20,584 bases of DNA. It comes from HGM12713 sp045593725. Its GTDB lineage: Bacteria; Bacillota; Clostridia; Oscillospirales; CAG-272. A model generated the notes under the pieces. That model saw only the letters and a list, made by a program, of their open reading frames with translations, made no database searches and had not been told where the DNA came from. The stretch lies in the NCBI GenBank assembly GCA_045593725.1, contig JAZNXE010000022.1:1-20584 (forward strand). Reading direction: 5' to 3'. Position 1 is the stretch's first letter; each line of letters starts with the position of its first letter. The position numbers and the translations under genes were made by a program. Positions 14,623 to 20,584 of this stretch are shown here, piece by piece.

Positions 14623-15510
14623 ATGGACACTTGCAGCTTATGTCCCAGAAGTTGCGGCGTATCCCGTAGCAAGGGCGAGATTGGATACTGCGGTGAGAGG
14701 GACAGTCTGCGCGTAGCGCGTATAGCTCCCCACTTTTTTGAAGAACCTCCCATAAGCGGCACACGCGGCTCGGGTGCGGTATTTTTTTCGGGCTGTTCTC
14801 TGCGCTGCGTTTTCTGCCAAAATCGCCATATAAGCCGCCGTAACGGAGCGGGTGATGAAATAAGCGAGGACAAGCTGTACGAGGCAATACTCAAGCTTCA
14901 GGAAAAAGGTGTACATAACATAAATCTTGTTACACCTACCCACTTTCTCCACCGTATTATTCCCCTGCTCAAAAGGCTGAAATCAAAAAACCAGCTTAAA
15001 ATCCCCATAGTTTATAATTCCTCGGGATATGAAAGCGTAGATTCCCTCAAGCGCCTTGACGGACTTGTTGATATATATATGCCCGACCTGAAATATTTTT
15101 CCTCCGAGCTTTCAGTAAAATACTCCTCCGCACCCGATTATTTTGAGGTGGCGTCCAAGGCTATACAGGAGATGCTACGGCAGACGGGCAGATACGCCTA
15201 CTCAAAGGGAGAGGCACATATCCTCTCAAGGGGACTTATAGTTCGGCATCTGGTGCTTCCCTCCAGCAGAAAAGACAGTATCGCGGTGCTTGAAAGACTG
15301 AGTGAGCTTGTTTCTCCCAAGGATATACTTCTGAGCCTTATGAGCCAGTACACCCCCGAGTTTGCCGTTGATTGCCCATACAGGGAGCTTCACAGACGCA
15401 TCACCGATTTTGAATATTCAAGCGTTGTAAATAGAGCCGAGGAGCTTGGATTCGACGGATTTATACAATCTCGGGACTCCGCTTCCTCAAAATTCACCCC
15501 CGATTTTTAA
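14623..15510 (+). CDS. Radical SAM protein, PflX-like
   Basis: A 295-aa radical SAM protein similar to PflX, a homologue of pyruvate formate-lyase activating enzymes. The cluster-binding motif GCSLRCVFCQN has Cys58, Cys62 and Cys65 (CX3CX2C). A second Cys set lies at the N-terminus: Cys4, Cys7, Cys11 and Cys23 (CSLCPRSCGV and GYCG), typical of this group. MPDLKYF at about 154-160 and the SLMSQYTPEF segment fit the rest of the barrel. No target glycyl radical enzyme lies in the window, so the substrate is unknown. The ATG follows AAGGAGG. There is no evident terminator between it and rpsO, but rpsO has its own promoter. Confidence 0.87.
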   Translation: MDTCSLCPRSCGVSRSKGEIGYCGERDSLRVARIAPHFFEEPPISGTRGSGAVFFSGCSLRCVFCQNRHISRRNGAGDEISEDKLYEAILKLQEKGVHNINLVTPTHFLHRIIPLLKRLKSKNQLKIPIVYNSSGYESVDSLKRLDGLVDIYMPDLKYFSSELSVKYSSAPDYFEVASKAIQEMLRQTGRYAYSKGEAHILSRGLIVRHLVLPSSRKDSIAVLERLSELVSPKDILLSLMSQYTPEFAVDCPYRELHRRITDFEYSSVVNRAEELGFDGFIQSRDSASSKFTPDF

Positions 15511-15548
15511 ATAGCTTTACAAGAGGAAGAAAAATTTTCAAAAAACTA

Positions 15549-15577
15549 TTTACAAACAGATATGTTTGTGCTATAAT
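15549..15577 (+). promoter_or_regulatory. rpsO promoter
   Basis: TTTACA (15549-15554), 17 bases, then a perfect TATAAT (15572-15577) preceded by TGC (extended -10). The start would fall near 15584, leaving a leader of about 105 bases. Confidence 0.85.
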
Positions 15578-15602
15578 GTACGCGTATGTCGTTAACTCGG
15601 TG

Positions 15603-15644
15603 CGCGGATATAAGTATTGCCTCGGCAATTTTTCACCCACCGCG
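15603..15644 (+). promoter_or_regulatory. Structured rpsO leader
   Basis: Within the leader CGCGG (15603-15607) can pair with CCGCG (15640-15644), enclosing an inner hairpin ATTGC/GCAAT (15616-15620 and 15625-15629, loop CTCG) followed by TTTT. S15 is known to bind structured elements in its own mRNA leader in several bacteria, each with a different fold. This could be such a site, or a weak attenuator. Confidence 0.45.
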
Positions 15645-15689
15645 GACTGTGTTATCGATAAATATATTTTTGAAAGGTGAATACCAAAA

Positions 15690-15953
15690 ATGTTGAAAGA
15701 CGAAAAGCAGACAATTATTGAGCAGTATGCTACACACGAGGGCGACACAGGTTCTCCCGAGGTTCAGATCGCGCTTCTGACCTACAGAATAAAGAACCTT
15801 ACCGAGCACCTCAAGTCCAACCACAAGGACCATCACAGCCGCCGCGGCTTGCAGAAGATGGTAGGTCACAGAAGAAACCTTCTCGGTTATCTCCAGAAGA
15901 CCGACATCGAGCGTTACCGCGCGATCGTTGAGAAGCTCGGACTTAGAAAGTAA
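15690..15953 (+). CDS. rpsO: 30S ribosomal protein S15
   Basis: An 87-aa primary 16S rRNA-binding protein. The translation matches S15 end to end: GDTGSPEVQIALLTYRI (18-34), HKDHHSRRGLQKMVGHRRNLL and YLQKTDIERYRAIVEKLGLRK at the C-terminus. The start ATG at 15690 follows GAAAGGTG. It precedes pnp, the classic rpsO-pnp order, and has its own promoter and leader. Codons here and in pnp are more C-ending than in the neighbouring hypothetical genes, which fits high expression. Confidence 0.97.
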   Translation: MLKDEKQTIIEQYATHEGDTGSPEVQIALLTYRIKNLTEHLKSNHKDHHSRRGLQKMVGHRRNLLGYLQKTDIERYRAIVEKLGLRK

Positions 15954-15969
15954 TAGCAAAATAGTTGTC

Positions 15970-16005
15970 GGAGTGAAGAGTAAAGCTGTTTTTACTCCTC
16001 ACTCC
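15970..16005 (+). terminator. Hairpin after rpsO, possible weak terminator
   Basis: GGAGTGA-A-GAGTAAA (15970-15984) pairs with TTTACTC-C-TCACTCC (15991-16005), two 7-bp stems with one mismatch. It is followed by a T-rich but interrupted stretch (CTTACTCTTTATTTT), so it may be a leaky terminator, a 3'-end stabiliser of rpsO or a nuclease entry site before pnp. Confidence 0.55.
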
Positions 16006-16036
16006 CTTACTCTTTATTTTACTCTTATGCAGGTAT

Positions 16037-16111
16037 TCTCACATCGTATTAGCAGTTAATCATGCGCCGCGCGGTCGGGCGGCGTGTGCTTAAGTGCTAA
16101 ACCTTGTGAGA
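16037..16111 (+). promoter_or_regulatory. Long imperfect hairpin in the pnp leader
   Basis: Left arm 16037-16070 and right arm 16079-16111 pair as 7 bp (TCTCACA/TGTGAGA), an internal loop, 6 bp (TTAGCA/TGCTAA), a mismatch, 4 bp (TTAA), a mismatch, 2 bp, two G-U pairs and 6 bp (CGCCGC/GCGGCG), with an 8-base loop. It ends 21 bases before the pnp Shine-Dalgarno and has no T-run. In E. coli a long pnp leader hairpin is cut by RNase III and mediates autoregulation by PNPase; a similar role here is inferred. Confidence 0.65.
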
Positions 16112-16141
16112 TAATATCAATATATTTTATTGGAGGATATT

Positions 16142-18283
16142 ATGTCTAATTCAATTAGCACACCCATCGAATTCAAGAATTACAAGGTCTTCCGCTATAC
16201 CTTCGCAGGACGTCCCCTTGTAATCGAAACGGGTAAAATGGCAGGACTTGCTAACGGTTCTGTTCTTATCCGCTACGGCGAGACCGTGCTCCTTTGCTGC
16301 GCTACCGCGTCCGCAAAGCCCCGTGACGGTATCGACTTTCTTCCCCTCTCGGTTGACTATGACGAGAGAATGTACGCGGCAGGAAAGATTCCCGGCGGTT
16401 ACCTCAAGAGAGAAGGAAAGCCCTCTGAAAAGGCTGTTCTCACCTCCCGCGTTATCGACCGTCCCATCCGTCCCCTTTTCCCCAAGGATCTCCGCAATGA
16501 CGTTGCGCTCACCCTTACGGTTATGTCGGTTGACCCCGATTGCTCTCCTGAGATCACCGCTATGATCGGTGCTTCTACCGCTCTGGCAATCTCCGATATT
16601 CCGTGGAACGGACCTATCGGCGGCGTGTTTATGGGTCTTGTTGACGGCAAGCTCGTAGTTAACCCCACCGAGGAGGAGCAGAAGAAGAGTGACCTTCAGC
16701 TCACCGTTGCCGCTTCTATGAAAAAGGTCGTAATGATCGAGGCAGGCGCTAACGAGGTTGACGACGACACTATGTACAACGCTATAATGATGGCTCACGA
16801 GGAGATCAAGGAGCTTCTCCAGTTCATCAACGCTATAATCGACGAGATAGGCAAGCCCAAGTTCGACTACCCCTCTTGTGAGCTTGACCACGATATGTTC
16901 GATAAGGTATTCGCCTTCTGCGAAAAGGATATGATGGAAGCTCTCGATACCGACGACAAGAATATCCGTGACGAGAAGGTAGTTCCCATAACCGACGCTA
17001 TTATAGAGAAGTTCAGCGAGGAATATCCCGAAATCGGCTCTATGATGGACGAGCTTATATACAAGATTCAGAAGAAGATAGTACGCCGTTGGCTGCTTGT
17101 TGACAAGAAGCGTGTTGACGGAAGAAGAATGGACCAGATAAGACCTCTTGGCAGCGAAGTAGGAATACTCCCCAGAGTTCACGGCTCGGGCCTCTTCACC
17201 AGAGGACAGACTCAGGTTCTCACCGCAGCTACTCTCGGTATGCTTTCCGAGGCTCAGATGCTTGACGGAATCGACAGTGAGACCGAAAAGAGATATATGC
17301 ACCACTATAATATGCCCGGCTTCTCAACAGGCGAGGCTAAGTCCACCAGAAGCCCAGGCAGACGTGAGATAGGTCACGGCGCGCTCGCTGAGCGTTCGCT
17401 CATTCCCGTTCTTCCCTCTCCCGAGGAATTCCCCTACGCAATCCGCCTTGTTTCCGACGTAGTTTCCTCTAACGGTTCTACCTCTCAAGGCTCGGTTTGC
17501 GGATCTACTCTTGCTCTTATGGATGCAGGCGTTCCGATAAAGGCTCCCGTTGCGGGTATTTCCTGCGGTCTTATCACCGCTGAGGACGGAAGTTGGGACA
17601 CTATGCTTGACATTCAGGGACTTGAGGACTTCTACGGAGATATGGACTTTAAGGTAGCGGGTACTCACAAGGGTATCACATCTATTCAGATGGACCTTAA
17701 GATAGACGGTCTTACACCCGAAATAATCAAGGCAGCTCTCGCTCAGACTCACGTAGGACGCGATTATATAATCGACGAGGTTATTCTCAAGGCTATACCC
17801 GCTCCCAGAGCAGAGGTTTCCAAGTACGCGCCTAAAATGACAAGCTTCAAGATAGACCCCGACAAGATAAGAGAGGTTATCGGTAAGGGCGGCTCTGTTA
17901 TCCAGAAGATAGTTGCTGAATCGGGTGCTAAGGTGGATATCGACGACGACGGAACTATCTGCATCGCATCGGCTAACGGCGACTGCGCGGCAAAGGCTAA
18001 GGCTATGATAGACGCTATCGTATTCGAGCCCGAGGTTGGAGCTACCTACCCCGCAACCGTTGTAAAGATACTCGCAAGCAAGGATAAGCCCAATGAGGAT
18101 ATCGGATGCTTCGTAGAGTATGCCCCCGGTAAGGAAGGAATGGTCCACATTTCCAAGATAACCAAGAGCAGAATAAACAAGGTCACCGACGCTGGAATAG
18201 ACGTAGGCTCTTCCGTAAAGGTGAAGTATATGGGTCTTGATAAGAAGGGCAGAATGGACTTCTCTATCAGAGACGCTGAATAA
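16142..18283 (+). CDS. pnp: Polyribonucleotide nucleotidyltransferase (PNPase)
   Basis: A 713-aa phosphorolytic 3'-5' exoribonuclease of mRNA decay, acting as a trimer. Order: first RNase PH domain (about 10-145, with PRDGIDFLPLSVDYDERMYA and IDRPIRPLFPK), the all-alpha linker (about 150-330), second RNase PH domain (about 335-560, with GFSTGEAKSTRSPGRREIGHG near 393 and GDMDFKVAGT near 500), a KH domain (about 566-625, VIGKGGSVIQKI) and an S1 domain (about 630-705). The catalytic core looks intact and the length is normal. The ATG at 16142 lies 5 bases after GGAGG; a TTG four codons upstream would precede that site. There is no strong promoter of its own, so read-through from rpsO with leader control is likely. 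Confidence 0.97.
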   Translation: MSNSISTPIEFKNYKVFRYTFAGRPLVIETGKMAGLANGSVLIRYGETVLLCCATASAKPRDGIDFLPLSVDYDERMYAAGKIPGGYLKREGKPSEKAVLTSRVIDRPIRPLFPKDLRNDVALTLTVMSVDPDCSPEITAMIGASTALAISDIPWNGPIGGVFMGLVDGKLVVNPTEEEQKKSDLQLTVAASMKKVVMIEAGANEVDDDTMYNAIMMAHEEIKELLQFINAIIDEIGKPKFDYPSCELDHDMFDKVFAFCEKDMMEALDTDDKNIRDEKVVPITDAIIEKFSEEYPEIGSMMDELIYKIQKKIVRRWLLVDKKRVDGRRMDQIRPLGSEVGILPRVHGSGLFTRGQTQVLTAATLGMLSEAQMLDGIDSETEKRYMHHYNMPGFSTGEAKSTRSPGRREIGHGALAERSLIPVLPSPEEFPYAIRLVSDVVSSNGSTSQGSVCGSTLALMDAGVPIKAPVAGISCGLITAEDGSWDTMLDIQGLEDFYGDMDFKVAGTHKGITSIQMDLKIDGLTPEIIKAALAQTHVGRDYIIDEVILKAIPAPRAEVSKYAPKMTSFKIDPDKIREVIGKGGSVIQKIVAESGAKVDIDDDGTICIASANGDCAAKAKAMIDAIVFEPEVGATYPATVVKILASKDKPNEDIGCFVEYAPGKEGMVHISKITKSRINKVTDAGIDVGSSVKVKYMGLDKKGRMDFSIRDAE

Positions 18284-18294
18284 TTGCGACACTT

Positions 18295-18323
18295 TAGCCT
18301 CGACTGCCTTGCGGTCGGGGCTA
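18295..18323 (+). other. Hairpin just after pnp without a T-run
   Basis: TAGCCTCGAC (18295-18304) pairs with GTCGGGGCTA (18314-18323), nine pairs plus one G-U, with a 9-base loop. It is followed by CATTAAAATAAAA rather than a T-run, so it is a poor terminator and more likely a 3'-protecting or processing structure between pnp and the next gene. Confidence 0.55.
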
Positions 18324-18355
18324 CATTAAAATAAAAAACAAAGGAGGACATCCCG

Positions 18356-19306
18356 ATGAAAAATATATCAGAGCTTTTCGACGGCGGAACAAGAGAGATG
18401 CAAAAAAAGAAAAGGGTCACCTTTTATACCATATGTGTCACCTTCGCGCTGCTCGCCGCCACTCTTATATTTCTTCTTGTGACGCTTGTGGCTATATCTA
18501 TGGGCAACGCCAAGGACAAGAGCACAGAAGATGATGAGCCTGTCAATATAGGACCTACCGAAATAATAACCTTAGACAGTACCGAGATATATTCGGGCAA
18601 TCTCCTTTTGCTCGATAACGAGCATTCCTTTAAGGGCAATGCAGAGGTCATACTTATGAGTAGCGAGGACAAGGAAAGACCGCAGACCGATATGGGAACA
18701 AATGCCTATACCATAGGAGAAACGAACAGATTCTCGGGCACGGAGGATGCTGTGGATGCACTCAACAATATGATAAAAGACTTTTATAAATCGGTGAGGG
18801 ACGATAATATATATATATCCAACGCCTACGACACCGAAAGGGTTGACACACAGGACGCTATATACGCCTCGGGCACTGCCTTTGAGCTGAAATACTATTC
18901 AGCCGCCGCAGATAAGAACTGGTCAAAAAAGGACAGCATATACGGTGTTTCCACCTATAATTGGATATATAACAACGCGCATAAGTACGGATTTGTGGTA
19001 GTTAATGGAGTTAACGGAGTAGATGAGAACGGAAAAGAGATAGGCTCCTCTGTGTTCAGATATATAGGGATTCCCAACGCAACTGCCGCAAAAAGCTCCA
19101 AGCAATCCTTTGACGCATACCTTGAAGCCTTAAAAGCCACCACCCCCGAAGCGCCCATATCCACAAAGGTAGGCACGGTAAGATACGCTATATATTATAT
19201 CAGCGCCTCGGCTGAGCACAAGGTTCCCACCGATTACGAATACACCGTCAGCGGAAACAACACCGACGGATATATAATAACGGTTGACCTTTCAGCAAAA
19301 AAATAA
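18356..19306 (+). CDS. Membrane-anchored VanY-like protein, probably inactive
   Basis: A 316-aa protein with a cytoplasmic basic start, one membrane segment (about 21-49) and an extracellular domain (about 65-265). That domain resembles VanY-type D-Ala-D-Ala carboxypeptidases (M15B): SGNLLLLDNEHSFKG (80-94, compare NLLLVNKxHPL), EDAVDALNNMIKDFYK, SGTAFEL (172-178, compare TGLAVDI), YNWIYNNAHKYGFVV (201-215) and SVFRYIGIPNA followed by SFDAYLEAL (compare HFRYVG and LEEYL). The zinc His is Tyr170, the zinc Asp is Glu177, and EPWH is GSSV, so the metal and catalytic residues are gone. It may bind peptidoglycan without cutting it. The ATG follows AAAGGAGG. It lies 72 bases after pnp and ends in a terminator; it is perhaps co-transcribed with pnp. 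Confidence 0.72.
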   Translation: MKNISELFDGGTREMQKKKRVTFYTICVTFALLAATLIFLLVTLVAISMGNAKDKSTEDDEPVNIGPTEIITLDSTEIYSGNLLLLDNEHSFKGNAEVILMSSEDKERPQTDMGTNAYTIGETNRFSGTEDAVDALNNMIKDFYKSVRDDNIYISNAYDTERVDTQDAIYASGTAFELKYYSAAADKNWSKKDSIYGVSTYNWIYNNAHKYGFVVVNGVNGVDENGKEIGSSVFRYIGIPNATAAKSSKQSFDAYLEALKATTPEAPISTKVGTVRYAIYYISASAEHKVPTDYEYTVSGNNTDGYIITVDLSAKK

Positions 19307-19311
19307 ATATT

Positions 19312-19339
19312 AAATGCCGCAGAAGCTGCGGCATTTTTT
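19312..19339 (+). terminator. Terminator after the VanY-like gene
   Basis: A perfect 11-bp stem (19312-19322 with 19326-19336, core TGCCGCAG/CTGCGGCA) with a 3-base loop runs into TTTTTTG. Confidence 0.92.
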
Positions 19340-19378
19340 GTTTTTTCTTGGGTACACTAATAAAAAACGTGAGGAAAT

Positions 19379-20446
19379 ATGAAAAAAATAAAGGATATTT
19401 TGTTTCTTCTCTCGATTTGCGCTCTGATTTTATTTTTTGGAATAGCCATACTTCTTCTACCGCCGCGAGAGCTTTCGGAAAAGGAGAACAGAAATCTGGC
19501 ACAGCCCCCAAAAATATCTGTGGACAGTCTGCTCAGCGGAGAATATTTCACCGCCCTGGGAGATTTTTATAAAGACCAATTCCCCCTGCGTGACAGCTTC
19601 ACCGCTATCCATTCTCTCGCCGAGCTTTCACTTGGCAAGATAGAATGCAATGGAGTAATCCCTACCGCCGATGGTAAGCTTATAGCACTTCCTAAATATG
19701 ATGACGTATCCTTAATACGCCGGAACCTTATTTCAATACAGGCTAATAAGTCCATCCTGTACGTTCCGCCCAGAGCCATAGACCTTGCCAAGGAGTCGCT
19801 GCCCTCGGCTTATTCCCTTGATGATGTAACTCGGTTCTTACCTGAGGACACAGCAAGGCTTTTTTATGAATTTTTGGAGGGTGGCAACAGCTACTATAAT
19901 ACCGACCACCATTGGACCACTCACAGCGCCTATTTTGCATATACTCAGATATGCGAAAAGCTCCAAATAACTCCCTACCCCAAGGATTTCTTCAAAATAG
20001 AAACAGTCAGCGAAAATTTCTACGGAACGTCATTTTCAAAATCGGGACTGCCCTCCGCCTTAGTTTCTCCCGATACCGTTGAGCTGTACAGATATGACGG
20101 GGACAACGGCTTTGAGATATATATTAACGACACAAAGCAAAGCTTCACCAACATTTATGACTATGACGCTCTGAACACTTCCGACAAATACCGAGTGTTC
20201 TTGGGGGGGAATTATGCCCATCTTTCAGTTAAAGCTGCCGAAAGCAAGGAACGTCCCAAGCTGCTTCTTGTAAAGGACAGCTTTGCCAATTCCCTTATTC
20301 CCTTTCTCGCCCTGCATTATGACATAGAGGTTATAGACCCCAGATACTGCACACGGGCATTTTTCTATGAACAGTTAAAGCGAGATGATTTTGACAGTAG
20401 GTTATTCATATTAAGCATCGACACGCTGGCATCAAAGCTTTTTTAA
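19379..20446 (+). CDS. DHHW-family surface protein
   Basis: A 355-aa protein anchored by an N-terminal membrane segment (about 6-27), with the rest outside the cell. It has the family opening SEKENRNLAQPPKIS followed by SGEYFTALGDFYKDQFPLRDSF (about 33-74), the eponymous motif YNTDHHWT (DHHW at 176-179) and the conserved ending LLLVKDSFANSLIPFLALHY with DPRYC. DHHW proteins are related to the SGNH/AlgX group and often lie beside MBOAT acyltransferases that O-acetylate cell-surface polymers. No MBOAT gene is in this window, and a terminator follows, so this copy appears to stand alone. The ATG follows GAGGAAAT. No convincing promoter was found upstream. Confidence 0.88.
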   Translation: MKKIKDILFLLSICALILFFGIAILLLPPRELSEKENRNLAQPPKISVDSLLSGEYFTALGDFYKDQFPLRDSFTAIHSLAELSLGKIECNGVIPTADGKLIALPKYDDVSLIRRNLISIQANKSILYVPPRAIDLAKESLPSAYSLDDVTRFLPEDTARLFYEFLEGGNSYYNTDHHWTTHSAYFAYTQICEKLQITPYPKDFFKIETVSENFYGTSFSKSGLPSALVSPDTVELYRYDGDNGFEIYINDTKQSFTNIYDYDALNTSDKYRVFLGGNYAHLSVKAAESKERPKLLLVKDSFANSLIPFLALHYDIEVIDPRYCTRAFFYEQLKRDDFDSRLFILSIDTLASKLF

Positions 20447-20453
20447 TAAATAT

Positions 20454-20478
20454 CCCCCCGTATAACGGGGGGTATTTC
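20454..20478 (+). terminator. Terminator after the DHHW gene
   Basis: CCCCCCG (20454-20460) pairs with CGGGGGG (20466-20472) across loop TATAA, followed by TATTTCATTTT. Confidence 0.8.
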
Positions 20479-20484
20479 ATTTTC

Positions 20485-20584
20485 GGGCATAGCCCTAATA
20501 CTACTGGCTGCGCACAAGTGCGCTTTTATTGGCCTGCCAGCCATGCAATGGATACTTGCTACCCGTAAACGGGTTTCACCATGA
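20485..20584. repeat. Run of small hairpins, possible dispersed structured element (partial)
   Basis: Four hairpins follow each other: GGGC/GCCC (20485-20495), GCGCAC/GTGCGC (20510-20515 and 20518-20523, enclosed by CTGGC/GCCAG at 20504-20508 and 20536-20540), CCAT/ATGG (20541-20551) and ACCCG/CGGGT (20561-20565 and 20570-20574). There is no coding potential. The dense structure next to a terminator resembles a non-coding repeat or the end of a small RNA. I cannot assign it to a family, and it may continue past the window. Confidence 0.4.

Noticed and set aside
16151..17305. Long minus-strand open frame (384 codons) opposite pnp
   Set aside because: It mirrors the PNPase coding frame, has no ribosome binding site or family resemblance, and arises from the biased codon use of a highly expressed gene.
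17324..18292. Second long minus-strand open frame (322 codons) opposite pnp
   Set aside because: Same reason: it is antisense to the S1/KH half of PNPase with a low-complexity, non-protein-like composition.
1..20584. CRISPR array, tRNA, rRNA, prophage or insertion sequence
   Set aside because: No regularly spaced repeats, cloverleaf, rRNA-like sequence, transposase or phage protein was seen on either strand.

Overview
The window looks like a chromosomal segment of an anaerobic Clostridia-type Firmicute, probably a gut Oscillospirales-like lineage. Three things suggest this: strong AGGAGG-type ribosome binding sites and consensus sigma-A promoters with 17-base spacers; the rpmH-rnpA-yidD-yidC-jag order; and families typical of this group (a J-domain protein with a Cys-rich tail beside a DUF5685-like protein, a CTDHHW-type acetylation-associated protein, a Clostridial galactokinase variant). 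The exact taxon is an inference. I see no transposase, phage gene, CRISPR array, tRNA or rRNA. No stretch over 300 bases lacks a gene.

Layout. Positions 1-217 hold the edge of a hairpin repeat and two tandem terminators. A plus-strand gene for a lipoprotein alkaline phosphatase follows (279-1484). It converges through a shared terminator on a minus-strand operon (3587 to 1524): a DUF5685-like protein, a J-domain protein with ten cysteines in its tail, and a small membrane protein. A second minus-strand operon (6768 to 3750) carries galactokinase, a three-TM membrane protein, a WalJ/YycJ-type metallo-hydrolase and rlmH. An 8-TM membrane gene (6943-7755) diverges from galK and converges on the ribosome/membrane-insertion cluster rpmH-rnpA-yidD-yidC-jag (10639 to 7782). 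Here rpmH is flanked by a divergent holA (10897-11931), not by dnaA. pfkA (13075 to 11987) and cinA (14465 to 13197) lie on the minus strand. A PflX-like radical SAM gene (14623), rpsO, pnp, a VanY-like but apparently catalytically dead membrane-anchored protein and a DHHW protein lie on the plus strand. The right edge (about 20481-20584) is a run of small hairpins that looks like a dispersed structured element.

Function. Most genes are housekeeping: translation (rpmH, rpsO, rlmH), RNA processing and decay (rnpA, pnp), membrane protein insertion (yidC, yidD, jag), replication (holA), sugar metabolism (galK, pfkA) and nucleotide repair (cinA). The most interesting points are: (1) the DUF5685-like protein carries two DxxED motifs and a GRYNP motif, like squalene/phytoene synthases, and is translationally coupled to a J-domain protein ending in Cys-Cys; (2) a 75-base imperfect hairpin sits in the pnp leader; (3) the usually conserved groove arginine of YidC is a glutamate; (4) a VanY-like protein has lost its zinc ligands.
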